The position numbers and the translations under genes were made by a program. A DNA stretch of 64,000 nucleotides from Verpa conica. Taxonomy: Eukaryota; Ascomycota; Pezizomycetes; Pezizales; Morchellaceae. The stretch is taken from positions 248,001 through 312,000 of the forward strand of contig JAUFSD010000017.1 in the NCBI GenBank assembly GCA_033030425.1. The letters are read 5' to 3'. Shown one piece after another: positions 48,793-60,699 of the stretch (within the stretch, counting starts at the first letter, position 1; each line of letters begins with the position of its first letter). The notes beneath the pieces are model-generated. The model did not search any database. It was not told where the DNA came from and saw only the letters and a program-made list of their open reading frames with translations.

Positions 48793-51700
48793 ATGGCGAT
48801 GGATCTTGGACCCCGTGTGGCCCAGAACGGAAACCTAGCACCCCCTCCAAATGACGACTTATCGATGCGGCGGCCCATGGAGAGGACACCCAGTATGGCT
48901 ATCAGGGCAGAAAAGGAAGATTTGAAAGAAGCAGCAGAAGACAGTTTCAATGTGATTATGGACCTTAATCTCGACGGAAAGGTGCGGTGGGTCAGCCCTT
49001 CGTGGGAAGACGTTATCGGGTAAGTGTTCAAGGGAATGTCTCGGACAGATAGTACCAGGAAACCGCTAATATTTGACCCTTTCAAGGACTTCCCGTGATA
49101 CGGTCCATGATAGACCCATCTCGGACTTTCTGCTAGATGACAAAGATATTTTCAAGAATGCTGTTGAACAAATGCGAATCGATGACACTAGGAGTTGTCG
49201 AGTTCGGTTTTCAGTAGTTATGGGCTCCAAATCGACCTTGACTGGCGAGGAGGCTACGGATGGTCAAGAAGAGGCATTCCCGATGGAAGAAGTACAAGAG
49301 GAACAGCATATTTTAAGCCTAGAGGGTCAAGGGATAATTATTTACGATAAGCAAGATAGTGAACCGAGCCACGTTAGTTTCATTGACTCCTAAATCTATA
49401 TCGCGTGGGTCTGACATGAATTCTCTAGACAATGTGGGTTATCCGACCATTTGTTGAGCCTAATGAGATTACCATCGACCTCCCTCCTGTTTTGGTCGAG
49501 TCTCTTGGTGTTGGGGCTGGAATGCTTGCTCGTTACCTGACCAGCTTAGCAGAACAGGGTGCTGTAGACCCAGCAAACAATCCCCCTCCAATGCCAGTGC
49601 TCTGCCGGATATGCGAGCGGCAAATTCAGCCATGGTGGTTCGAAAAACACTCAGAACTTTGTATGTTGGAGCACAAGGCAGAAAGTGACGTGCAGTTGGG
49701 CCAAGAGAACTTAGGAATGCATAGGCATGCAATTGTCAAAATACTGGATGCTATGGAGAGACGTTCCTCTCGTCCGGTTTCTGGTGAGATTACTGTGCCT
49801 CCTCCTCCTATCGAGTATCGTGGTTTGCCTATTGGCCCCAGCTCTTCGTCTTCTTCAGGCACAGCTTCTCCAGGGACTCCTCCCCCAAGACAGCGAGATT
49901 CTTCTGCATCAGGTAGTCGATCACGGTCTTTTCCCGCTCGACGGCCTCTGGTCCGAATTGTTGAGTTGTTGCTCGACTTATGTGATACTGCCATGGAAAT
50001 CAGCACACCAGCCATCAAAGAGTCGTACGGGGGTGGTGAATTGGGGTCTTTCCGAACCCAATCACCCCAGTCAGAGGCACGAGTCAACCAGGTCCTGCAA
50101 TGGTCATCACCATCGACCTACACCTTGGAAGAAGAAAAGGGGCTGGCTTTACTTTGCCAGGACACCGAAGCTGTTGCTAGGGCAAAAGTTGAGGCGGTAT
50201 TCCGTCATAGAAATACTATCGAATATTCAGAACGTATACGCCTAGAGTTCAGTATGCTCGTTCAGGACTGCATTGACGAAGCTTTACGCAAGGCTTCTGA
50301 GCTGGCAACTGATGAGCCAGATGATGATTATAGCAATAGTGAAGGTGAAGGCGAGGGTGATGGTGAAGTCTCTTGTATAGAAGATGATACCCCATTCTTT
50401 GCAGCTTCATTTGGTCCTCCCTTGCATAGCGCTAGTCTCGCCGATAAACCTCGGGGGCGGCTTAGAAGACATTCATCACCTGCAGACTCGGGCTCGACAA
50501 GTCCAATGGAATGTTCTACACCCAAGTCTCAGCAGAGCTTGAAGAAGAGTGCTAATAGACGACACAAATTCACACCCCATCGTGGAAGTATACATTTTGA
50601 TAACGACGGTGCAGATAGTGATACAAGTGGCAGATCATCGCTTGCTGCTGCTATGGGGCGCCCACAGACCGAAAGTCCAGTCTCTGATCACGAATTGACT
50701 ACAGTCAGATTTGCAGCTAGGGACAAGCGAAGGACCAATGCTATTCAGATTGGCCAGGGTGCAAACTCTCCAAGACGGCAAGCATCACCAGCAAGAACCC
50801 AGCCATCATCTTCGCCTTTGAGGATAAACAAACCCCGGAATGTACTATATGATAACAATATGTCTACCCCCATCACATCTCCTCTACTATCCACCGGCGA
50901 CTTTTCTCCTGCTCTCGAGGGCTTCAATCACCATAGGCGTCAGTCTTCGGTGACTTCATCAGAAAACATTGGTAAACCGCCAATCTCTCCAAGACTATCT
51001 GGTGTGAATCCTACGCAACAGAATCGTGCTGTGCCCCCATCAATCAAAGATTTCGAGATCATCAAGCCTATCAGTAAAGGTGCCTTTGGAAGTGTTTACC
51101 TGTCGAAGAAGAAATCTACAGGTGATTATTTTGCAATCAAGGTACTAAAAAAGGCAGACATGATAGCAAAGAATCAAGTTACGAATGTCAGGGCAGAAAG
51201 GGCAATCATGATGGTTCAGGGAGAAAGTGATTTTGTTGCAAAGTTGTTTTGGACATTTGCAAGTAAAGATTATCTTTACTTAGTAATGGAGTATTTGAAT
51301 GGAGGAGATTGTGCTGCTCTTATCAAGATCTTGGGGGGGATTCCGGAGGAATGGGCGCAGAAGTATCTGGCGGAGGTAGTTCTTGGGGTTGAAAATTTGC
51401 ATGCTAGGGGTATTGTCCATCGAGATTTGAAGCCTGATAATCTTTTGATTGATCAGAAGGGTCATCTAAAACTTACGGATTTTGGTCTATCGAGAATGGG
51501 ACTGTTGGGAAGACAAAAGAGAGCTCAAAATCCATCATCAGAATCTACTCCTGACCTATTGAAACAAGGTCCATTTGCCAGATCGAGATCCGTTGCTTCT
51601 TCACGGTCCACTTCTTTCGACTTCCCACCAGGTGGTTCACCTCAGAGTACACCACTCATAACCCCAGAGGGCAATGCCCAATTGGTCACCCCATCATACT

Positions 51701-54700
51701 TCAATCTAAACCATCGGGAGAGTACTTTAAGCCGCGAGAATTCTTTGAGGCGATCATCCAATGGAAGAAGTGAAACCAGTGGGAGCGATCACCTAGTTTC
51801 AATGCTCGGTAGTTTTTCTTTGAGCGACCCCCACAACCACGGTGGCTCCATATATAACCGAAGAACCCCTACAGGAGATGAGGACGCCCAAAGTGAAAGT
51901 AGCACCTCAAGCGACTTTAGTGCTGGTCTTGGACTTCAACATGTATCTACATATGCTAGTATCAGCCAAAGCCATGTCCAACCACACACCCACACAATGC
52001 TACCCCCTCAGATGGCATTGTTCGACCCAGAAGATAGTAATCGCAAGTTTGTTGGTACCCCTGATTACTTGGCACCAGAGACTATCAATGGTAGTGGACA
52101 GGACGAAATGAGTGATTGGTGGTCTTTGGGGTGCATTTTATTCGAGTTTCTTTATGGCTACCCACCCTTTAACGCGGAAACACATGAACAGGTGTTTGAC
52201 AATATTTTGAACCGAAGAATTGCTTGGCCAGAGGAGGATGAAGATGATGAAGATGAAACCCGCGTTTCTGACTTGGCAAAGGATCTCATGAACCGGCTTA
52301 TGTGCACAGATCCCAATCAGAGACTAGGTGTTAATGGAGCTGAGGAGGTCAAGAAGCATCCGTGGTTTGCGGAAGTCAAATGGGATACAATACTCGAGGA
52401 GACACCGCAGTTTGTGCCCACCCCACAAGATCCCGAGGACACGGAGTACTTTGACTCAAGGGGAGCAACATTGCAATCCTTTGTTGAAGAATTCGAAGAT
52501 CAGACACAATCACCTCAAGTTCTCACACCTGGGGCAGATCTACCAGAACGCCCACATGATGCTGTATCCCGGGTGAGGAAAGAGGTTAATGCAAACAAGC
52601 GGGGACTTATTCCTCTTTCTATTCCACCCCACGTTCGTGAAGGTAGGAATAGGCGTTTGAGTGAACCGAGTGCACAAGATGATTTTGGAGCATTCGCTTT
52701 CAAAAATCTACCAGTCTTGGAGAAAGCAAATAAAGACGTTATCCAAAAACTCCGTACCGAAGCTCTCAAATCAACTCCAGCTTTGACAACCTCAAACCCA
52801 GCATCACCTTCTGAAGGGAGTCCCATTCTTTCCTCAAAGTCTTTATCTAGGACCTTGTCGAACTCCTCGAAACAGCACGGGAAACGTCCAGTTTCTCCAT
52901 CCAACCTGCACCATTCAAACTCCTCACCTGCGCGAGCTTCGCAGCCATCATCACCTCTTTTGATGTCGTTCACAGCTCCTGGGTTGAGTGACAAACGCAA
53001 GGCCTCTAATGCCAGTGCAGCTTCTAGTTTATCCCATCACTCATCGGGTTCTCTTCAGCCAGGGTCCTTTGCTGAAATGCCACGCCTTGCTACTGCTGTT
53101 GCCAACGCTACCAAGTCTCCAGTCCCTCCGTCTTCTACATCTTCTTCCCCTATTAAGACACACTCGAAGCCATTTATCATCTCTTCTGCGTCCACATCTC
53201 CTACTAAAACATCTCATGATAAGTTATCATCGGCTACAGCCTCCCAGCCTTCGCCTTCGAGGACTCACGTTCACCACAATCACCGTACTCCTAACCCTCG
53301 AGTACGATCACTTACCATTGGGTCTGCGGATGGTGATGCTGCACTCTTGGAGAGCTTTAAGCACCAAAAGAGGAGGAGTCAGGTGTTCGATATGTCACCC
53401 TCTTCTTCCGACAATGAAGAGGTTAAGGGCAGTGCACTTCTGCGGGTACAAAGGAGACGGCAAAGCTCTAGGAGGATGTCGAACATCAGTCTTAGTGATA
53501 CTGGTCCAGTATTCCGGCCATTAGATATTTTAGGTATGAGACTCTATTACATATAATGTAAATTGTACTAATCTCGAGTAGTGTGTGAGGATCATCCTGT
53601 TTCAAAGCTGGTAATGGAGAGACTACTAGAGAGATTGAAGTGTAGGACTATTGTTGTGGACAACGGAGCAGAGGCAATGAGGTGTGCTATGGGTGAAGTC
53701 AAATGTAAGTCCCTAGTTCCTATAGTACGGAGTCTAAACCAAAAACTAATAGTTGGGGGTAGTCGATATCATCCTTATGGAATTCAAACTTCCACAGATT
53801 AATGGCGAGGATGTAGCACGCATGATCCGCACAAGCCGAAACCCCAACTCGAACACGCCTATTGTGGCCGTCACCGGTTACCTCAAGGATCTTAATGATC
53901 CCCACCATTTTACTGAGTTGATTGAGAAGCCGGCAACAATGCCAAAACTAACGGAGGTGCTGGAGCGCAATTGTCACTGGAAACCAGCTGGACCCGAGCG
54001 ACCAATAACGGATAGAAAAGAATCATACAGCATTAACAAACCTCCTCCAACTAATTATGAGGATTCCGGCCGCATATCGCCAACGGTTGAACGATTCATG
54101 AGTGGTGGACGAAGAGGGCGTTTGTCTGAACAGTTTTCTTCAATGGATGAGGATGATTCAGCTTCAGTGACTAGCACAAGTGACCCTGTTATTATCTCTC
54201 GTACAACAACCAACGAGTGGGAGAAACTTCGTGTTGCGGGGAAGCCATCTAACCTTGGGTCTGGGATCTCACCACCTCCAGCGGTATCATCACCTCTTGT
54301 ACCATCGACACATCATGAAACCACACCTTCAAGGCTCCAATCCCATACTATTGAGCGTATGCCTTCGCCATTGTCAACACATGTCAGCGCAATCAATGCT
54401 ATGAGCAGCTTCAGCAACATTGCCCAACCACTGTCCTCACCACCCGAGATGTCACTGCCACCATCGCTTAATGCTGTTCCGGCGTTCTCGGGTACAGCAG
54501 GCGTTCCATCTAGGTCTCCATCTAGGTCGCCATTTTCAAAGACTCCTCCACTCCCTACTTCCTCAGTCACTCCACCACCACCAACAGCCACTGAGAGATT
54601 CAAGTCTTTGATACCGAAGAGGTCACCTCCCAGACGCTCACGTACGCCATCAGAAGAAGGGACAAAGAAATCACCCCCAAGGAGGTCTTCTTCAGTTAGT

Positions 54701-54988
54701 GCCTTGCCTGGTAAAGGCGATAGCCCAACATTTATGGCATCTTCGCCTGAGTCTAAAGGAAGGAGCAAGCGGTCTTCATTCGAGAAAAAGAAAGAGAAAC
54801 AAGAGAAACAGCTTAAAGAAGGTCTTCGAGTGGAAGACGCGGATGCAGATGATGAGCTTTCGGCAACTGGTGGTAAGAAGCCAGGGAAAAGTAAAAGCAT
54901 TGGAGAGATGATGATTAGTCGCGCAAGAAGAAGCCCTCCAGAGATGAAGAGGAGCAAGAGCGACAGAGGGGAGCTTCCGGATATCTAA
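48793..54988 (+). CDS. RIM15: Rim15/Cek1-type PAS-kinase-receiver protein kinase
   Basis: Nutrient-signalling AGC kinase (PKA/TORC1/Sch9 output) that phosphorylates endosulfine to restrain PP2A and drive quiescence and stress responses. Exons are 48793-49019, 49087-49372, 49429-53533, 53582-53704 and 53763-54988 (introns of 67, 56, 48 and 58 bp), giving 1988 residues. Order of domains: PAS-like region (about 45-115, NVIMDLNLDGKVRWVSPSWE), a CxxC...H...C zinc finger (about 230-250), helical region, kinase from about 712 (GAFGSVY, HRDLKPDN at about 834, DFG at about 855) with an insert of about 190 residues before FVGTPDYLAPE, a C-tail, and a receiver domain at about 1540-1660. The invariant phospho-acceptor Asp of the receiver is Glu (ILMEFKLPQ), so phosphotransfer is unlikely. 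The remainder is Ser/Pro-rich and disordered. Confidence 0.96.
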
Positions 54989-56045
54989 GGAAGGGAATTC
55001 ATTTCGAGGGATTGGCATCTGTTTTACTATCATGGAATTTCTTTTATGTCGGATTTGGGTTTTAAACTGCTGCCTATTTTTTTTCTTGTTTCTAGTAAGG
55101 ATCAGATGGAAAACGGCGTTGTGAATATTTTTCTCATTTGTTTCTATGGGTCTGGTGGCGGGCAATATTTTTCTGCTTTTTCTTGAGCATTTACGATCCT
55201 AGGTCTTGGTCTTTCTTTTCTCTTTTAAAACATGCTTATTTCTATACCAACTGGAGGTTTTGCACTGATTTTTTTCCTTTTACCTCAAAAATTAACGAAT
55301 CTTTTCTTTCTGACTTCGTTCTGGTCTGGTTACTGAGCTTCAATTACTTTCTTTCTGGCGTTGTATTATCAATTTAACGGCTTTTTATGGGGAAGGAGTA
55401 ATTTATTAATCCTTTCGGGTTGGAAGACAGAAGCTTTACTACTTATCTCTGCGAACGATATCTTTTCTCCTGTCTATGTTGCCAGATATTTCAACTACCA
55501 AATTGTTACTTGATTTAGGCTCTTGATTCCGTTTTTTCTCTCCCTCCCTTTCAAGTCTCTATCTAGGGTATCAATAACCGGACCCAAAAAAAGGAAAAAA
55601 AGGAAAAATCAATATTAAAAAGGGGGGGTATTAATGTGGGCTAATGGGGGTGAAGATGATTGTTTGTTAGGGTCTTTTTTTGGTGTGGTTGGGGGAGTTC
55701 TAATTGTACAAAAGATATTAATACCCATCCTCAGTCTTTGAAGTTTACACCTGCAGGGTAATTTTATCATGTTCACTTTGAGGAAAGCACATGAGATATC
55801 CGCATAAAATCTAACTCTGGTCTAATTATATCTTATACAAACTCCTTGAAATCTAATATGCACAGCAAAAATACACTCCCTAAACGCCAACTATCCCTAA
55901 AGCAATGAAGAAAAAGTAGGTATCAATGCAAGTCAATCAGCCCCAGATTTCTCCCCTCTCCCCCACACCCTTCACATTCCACCTGGACTCCTCGTTTACT
56001 TTACCATCCTACTTTCGGCTTCTAGCCCTCTTTCCATCACCCAGA
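54989..56045. other. Convergent intergenic region (RIM15 and TRS23 3' flanks)
   Basis: T-rich after RIM15 (54990-55560), then G-runs and poly-A/T around 55585-55690. No gene is seen. Confidence 0.5.
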
Positions 56046-56573
56046 CTACTGCCGAGGCTGGATATAAGCTAATAGATTCCTATCAAACGCCTCGCAACGT
56101 ATTGGCATCTCGATCTGATAGAAAGGGTTCTTCATGACGTAGTCCGCGTACAGCTCATAGACACGCTTTACAATCACATCGATGTTTGGTTGGTGGGGTT
56201 GTGCAAAGATTAGGAATTTTGTGCCTATTCATAACCCCATTAGCCCACTATTCCATGACATATCCCTCCTCAGGTTTGATTGCGGGGGTGCGAAGGTGAG
56301 ACAGAGAGGGGGGGGAAGGCGGCAAACAGAATGGGAGGGAATACCAGTTAAAGTCTGGAAGCACTGCATTCTAAAATGCTCACTCTCCATAACCTCCAGC
56401 CCCCCTGACCCAGGCACGGGCGACACCCTAGAGGTGATTGCGTGGACACCGTGGAATGTTCCGGCGAGGACTAGGTAGTCGTTTGAGGAGAGCTTTTTGA
56501 GACCCTCATTGAAGTCACGTTGGTAGATTAGACCACCGGCTTTGTTGAGGATCATGATTGAGAGGACACCCAT
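56046..56573 (-). CDS. TRS23: TRAPP complex subunit Trs23 (TRAPPC4)
   Basis: Core longin-fold subunit of the TRAPP complexes, the Rab1/Ypt1 guanine-nucleotide exchange factor that tethers ER-to-Golgi vesicles. Two minus-strand exons, 56573-56345 and 56224-56046, joined by a 120-bp intron, give 135 residues, a normal length. Exon 1 holds SIMILNKAGGLIYQRDF, LSSNDYLVLAGTFHGVHAI and ESEHFRMQCFQTLTG. Exon 2 continues TKFLIFAQPHQPNIDVI, VYELYADYVMKNPFYQIEMP and IRCEAFDRNL, all strongly conserved in this family. Intron phase and the G|TKFL junction fit. It is divergent from RPB4, with 639 bp between start codons. Confidence 0.95.
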
Positions 56574-57212
56574 TATAAGAGATATGAGGGTATGACTATG
56601 AGGGGTGGAGATCTTGACGGGGGAAGCTGTTGGGAGTTGAGGCTTGACCTGACGTTTGACGAATATCGGGAGCGGTTGGCAGATAGATGCTGGCTTCTTC
56701 AGCCTCTAAACCCCCTCAACTCCCGACAACCTCGATAAAGTACATATTGGCAACCCCACAAAACCTCCATCTCTTTTTATTGATTTATTGATTCGTGCTC
56801 TTTTCTATCCAGAACAGATCAAGTTCAGTCGAGCAATCATGTCCTTTCGTCTGACTTTTTTAGCGGTGCCGGATTGAAGTCTCGACCAACTGCACCGCAC
56901 GCTCCATCATCTCTACAAAATCAGAGCCTTTCGCGACGCGAGCCTCGACACACCCCCATCGCCGGACCATCAAGAACTCCAGGGCCTCTTTGTTCAACAC
57001 CACTCCACCAGTCACCCCATCCCTCATCAGTCCATCACTCTATCACTCTATCGGTTTAACTCAAGCTCTCCATACGTTTAATTCCTTTCTCCCACACTCT
57101 TTAACAAGCTCTCTCCCCGAAAACCCATTCACCACCCAGCCAACAAAGTTTTTTCCGCTCCGGAGAAGTAGCCACACACCTGAAGCAACTGTAGAAAATA
57201 ATAACAGATAAA
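56574..57212. promoter_or_regulatory. Divergent intergenic region between TRS23 and RPB4
   Basis: Contains the promoters of both genes. The right half (56860-57130) is rich in C, A and T with many TC and CCA motifs on the plus strand, as seen in fungal 5' leaders. No separate gene is seen. Confidence 0.5.
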
Positions 57213-57796
57213 ATGGCGGCAAATGGCGAAAAACCCCCTCCAATGACCCGTGCGAAGGAGGTGATCCACGGCGACGAGGAAGCCGGCGTGGAACTGAAGC
57301 TCGGAGAGTTCCAGAACGTGTCTAGTTTGACACTGTCGGAGACGAAGGAGGTGCTCACGGCTGTGTTTAACCACAGGAGAGAGCAAGGCAAGTTTAAGGT
57401 GCCGGATAATGAGTATATTCTCCTTCTCTCCCTGCAGATGCTCCCTAAGTGCCGAACCTGCCGGGAGATGCGCGCGTAGGTGATGAGTAGGTTGACGTAG
57501 TGAAATAGCGTCGTGACGAAAACACAAACCTATCTCGAGGTTTTCTCTCGCTTCAAACAGCGCGAAAGTGTCCAAGCTGTTGAGCGAATCCTCGCGCAAC
57601 AGACTGACCTTGTCGCGTTTGAGAAGTCACAACTTGGTACTTTCCTTCCTCGCCACCTTTTTCCAGTATCACCAGCTAATTCTCCCCTCTAGGTACCCTA
57701 TGCTGCGACTCCCACGAAGAAGCAAAAACCCTTATTCCGAGTCTTCAGGATAAAATCTCGGATGAAGATCTACAGGAGCTACTTAATGAGGTTTGA
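57213..57796 (+). CDS. RPB4: RNA polymerase II subunit Rpb4
   Basis: Stalk subunit that pairs with Rpb7 in RNA polymerase II and influences initiation, termination and mRNA decay. Exons are 57213-57412, 57509-57636 and 57693-57796, introns 96 and 56 bp, giving 143 residues. Recognised by GVELKLGEFQNVSSLTLSE near the start, and by VTKTQTYLEVFSRFKQRESV, AVERILAQQTDL and SLQDKISDEDLQELLNEV in exons 2 and 3. The intron 1 donor (GTATAT) and acceptor were chosen because no other pair avoids stops and keeps the frame. The protein ends at NEV just where many homologues have another ten residues (typically basic, Leu/Arg-rich). An extra intron from GTTTGA at 57791 could add four residues (ASCT), so the exact C-terminus is uncertain. 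The remainder is secure. Confidence 0.9.
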
Positions 57797-59298
57797 AGCC
57801 CTACGATCCTACTCTACTATACCTCTCCTTTCCCCTTACACCTTTCCTACCATCAAAAGGCTTCTTGCACATAATAGTTGGGTGGAATATTCGGGTTCGA
57901 GTCCCGGATTACGCTTTTGGCTAATCCCTGGGTACGATAGATTACGAAATTGAGGCAATTTGTCTAAATCACCATTACATCCTTGGTGGGTGGGTATAAC
58001 GGGCTGGGGAACGCAAATCCCTCCTATACCTCCGCAGAACTTGTGAAATCTTCTTTTCTACGTTCCATAAATCGAGAAATCGCAGGGGTTATTTCTTACT
58101 ACTTTTCAGCGAAAAAGGGGTTTATTCCTCAATGTTAAAAGACCTTTTTAACTATTGACCCTCTCACGCAAATTGGGATCAAATAAAGGAGGGAGTATGG
58201 GGTAATATGCTACAGAGAGATGACTCAAAAATGATATATAGAGAGTGCTTTTAGAGCGAGAATCGATTAATAGTTCTTAAGATAGTTGACTGATAGCCTA
58301 TGCATGATGAGGCCCCTGTATCCGCTTTCCATCTTGGATATTTGACTCTGGAAGGCAATATGTAGAAGGTTTACCTTACGTTACCAGTGATACCTCTTTA
58401 AGTTCTTCAATTCGCTGGCTATTTATAGAGAATTTACAGCCCCTAAGCTCCTCCACTGCGAGATCCTCTTATCTACTCATCAACCAGAAAAAAATGCCAC
58501 CTGAGCGAGAATACATGGATTACTCATATACCACTAGTAACTAAGTACCTTAAAGCTAGAAGTGGAGGCCAAAAACTAATTAGCGGTTTGTATGATTAGT
58601 AATAAGAGAATATTGTACTACTTTACCTTCCTATGTTCACAGTCCGTCACTCGCATCCATACTTATATCTCCCTCTAGTCTCCCCTCCCCCCCTCTTTTT
58701 CTTCCTCCTCCAGACCCAAGTTCAATATCATATAACCTTTTTTACTCCAAAAACTCACAGAATGTAGTAAACCACCTAATCTCTCAAGTAAAGTCCAAAA
58801 ACCCCTAATTGACATTCCTCTTGAGCGTATGAAATTATATGATCAACCCACACACTATCAATAATAATAAAAAAAACTACCATTATAGTTTAGGGGCGTT
58901 TACTTAGTTGAGGCACAAAGGTATATAGGACTAAAGTCCTACAGTAGATATCTACACTAGAATAATATATAGTCCTGATAGGCCCGCGACTAGCTAACTT
59001 GAGTAAGGTTAAATACCCTTATGCATAGTCCAAGAATATATATAGGTATATGACGTCTAGCTGCTTATAAAAAGAAAATGTCTTCCGAAACTTTAATCTG
59101 ACTGTAAATTGGGTCGGTTAGTTTATTATGCGCTGACCCTAGGAGCTAAGATTTATTGGTAACTACATGTAGTAAATCATTTAAGTCCGACCCAAGATAG
59201 TAGCCGTACATGTATATAAATCCAGGGAGGGGGGGGAACGAGACTAATATTTATATTAAGTTGGTAGGGGAGGGGCTATATTTTATAGCTCGGTTGGT
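57797..59298. other. AT-rich spacer downstream of RPB4
   Basis: No protein gene recognised. A tRNA B-box-like GGGTTCGAGTCCCGG at about 57892 has no matching cloverleaf. T- and C-runs occur at 58683-58702. Confidence 0.45.
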
Positions 59299-59300
59299 GC

Positions 59301-59323
59301 AAAAAAAAAAAAAAAAAAAAAAA
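59301..59323. repeat. Run of 23 A on the plus strand
   Basis: An uninterrupted run of 23 A (T on the U6 coding strand) lies about 16 bp beyond the putative U6 B box. It could stop any Pol III read-through from U6. Confidence 0.85.
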
Positions 59324-59338
59324 CCCTGCGTTTGTCGT

Positions 59339-59350
59339 GATCCGAACCTC
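59339..59350 (-). promoter_or_regulatory. Putative downstream B box of the U6 gene
   Basis: On the minus strand GAGGTTCGGATC, close to the tRNA B-box consensus GGTTCGANTCC, lies 16 bp beyond the U6 T-run. Flanking GTCG/CGAC bases could even form a T-arm-like stem. In yeast SNR6 an extragenic B block lies about 120 bp downstream of the terminator and recruits TFIIIC; here it would be much closer. Confidence 0.5.
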
Positions 59351-59369
59351 CGACCACACGATTAGAAAA

Positions 59370-59471
59370 AAAAACTGTTTAGCTCATCTTTGTGAAGCGT
59401 GTCATCCTTAGTGCAGGGGCCATGCTAATCTTCTCTGTATCGTTTCAAATTGACCAAATGTCCCGAAGGAC
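59370..59471 (-). ncRNA. U6: U6 spliceosomal snRNA
   Basis: Catalytic-core snRNA of the spliceosome, made by Pol III. Read on the minus strand: a 5' stem-loop GTCCTTCGGGAC, then CATTTGGTCAATTTGAAACG, the ACAGAGA box in GATACAGAGAAGATTAGC with the AGC triad, the internal stem-loop region ATGGCCCCTGCACTAAGGATGAC, and a 3' tail ending in nine T (59366-59374). All invariant segments match U6 of yeast, fission yeast and humans. There is no intron, unlike fission yeast U6. I chose the start at 59471 because it gives a perfect 4-bp stem with a TTCG loop and places a TATA box about 20 bp upstream; the 5' end could be up to 7 bases further upstream. RNA length is about 100. Confidence 0.95.
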
Positions 59472-59490
59472 GAATAACGCTAGTTTTTGT

Positions 59491-59498
59491 AAAATATA
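59491..59498 (-). promoter_or_regulatory. TATA box of the U6 gene
   Basis: Minus-strand TATATTTT lies 20-27 bp upstream of the chosen U6 start, the position used by TFIIIB in other fungal U6 genes. Confidence 0.65.
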
Positions 59499-59499
59499 T

Positions 59500-60699
59500 C
59501 TACCACTTTTTTTTTACCAAGCCACCACACCACAGCACAGCCACAAAAAAAAAGGCTTTTTGTTATAATGCGCTTAGTCTGATCTACAATGCTTCGCTTG
59601 CGATATTAAAAAAAAAAAAGAAGCTAAACTATAGTTCTTTCTGCTAGGCGAGGACTAGGAACTAGGTAGTACTAGGTAGAAATAAGGTTTTGGTCTATTC
59701 TAAAGTTGTGTCATGAAGATACTTAGCCTAGATTTACAAAATACCTACTTCCAAGAGAACCCTCGAGACTACACTACTAAATCATAGTAAAATTCAACTA
59801 ATCTACTACATACTACTAGGGGTAAACTAAGTCTAGTGCTTCACCTATAAAGTGAGAATATATACTAGGCGAGAAGAACGAATGAGTACGGGGGTTTCAT
59901 ACTAGCTACGGAAAATTCCCGTGCATTTACAGTGACTGACTAGGTCTTACCTTTGGTATATATCCATAGCCCCAACTAAGCGCATGAGTTTATTCATGCA
60001 GAAAGTACAGCAAGGGTGCTACTGATTCGAACCCTAACCCTAGAAATTCGGTACCTTTCTCAGTCATACTCTCGCACTCGCTATATAACTGTAGTGCGCT
60101 CTATCATTAGCTATATTAGCGCTTGATAATACCCTAAGTAGTGATATCTGTTCTATAAGAAAATAAAAGGTTGCCCAGGAAGCAAAAAAAAACTACAAAT
60201 TATCAGTGCGGAATTTAATTACTCCATCGCTTGGATGATAACACTCCTGAAAATTTGTATTAGGAAATACAGATATAGTAACTAAAAAGAAAAAGGGAAA
60301 AAAAGAGTACCGTATATAGAGAAACCCACTATAAGAAAAACCAGCCGTTATTACCTAAAACGCAAAATACCAAACGCCATTACTCTTAAAGCACATAAGA
60401 CCTAACAATGCTACTACATATTGTGTGAATCAACTCGTAAGGAATATCCTAAAAGGAACCTACGCAGCTCAGCGCACAGAATATTATACAAACCTCTACT
60501 TGTTACTCTCTAGCCTCATTCTCCCCAGCCAACCTCTGGCCAGCCTTTCGGTAGCGTTGAATACTTTGGCAGTGTGTACCTGTCGTTACACGCACTCTCT
60601 GTACACGTAAGGTCACAAAGTCCAAAGGTTTTACAATAGCACGAAGCTGCGTCGGGACAGTGCACGGCCGGCATCCCGAAAATCACTTTAGGCCTATTG
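59500..60699. other. AT-rich spacer between U6 and the DUF3431 gene
   Basis: No protein gene or further RNA gene recognised. A degenerate B-box-like GGGTTCGAATC (minus strand, about 60023) has no tRNA structure around it; two telomere-like units lie next to it. Confidence 0.45.

Noticed and set aside
57875..57920. A-box- and B-box-like sequences suggesting a tRNA gene
   Set aside because: Only about 18 bp separate the two boxes, so there is no room for an anticodon arm, and no acceptor stem can be paired.
60010..60050. Minus-strand GGGTTCGAATC resembling a tRNA T arm, next to two TTAGGG-like units
   Set aside because: No T-stem pairing and no cloverleaf; two telomere-like units are not an array.
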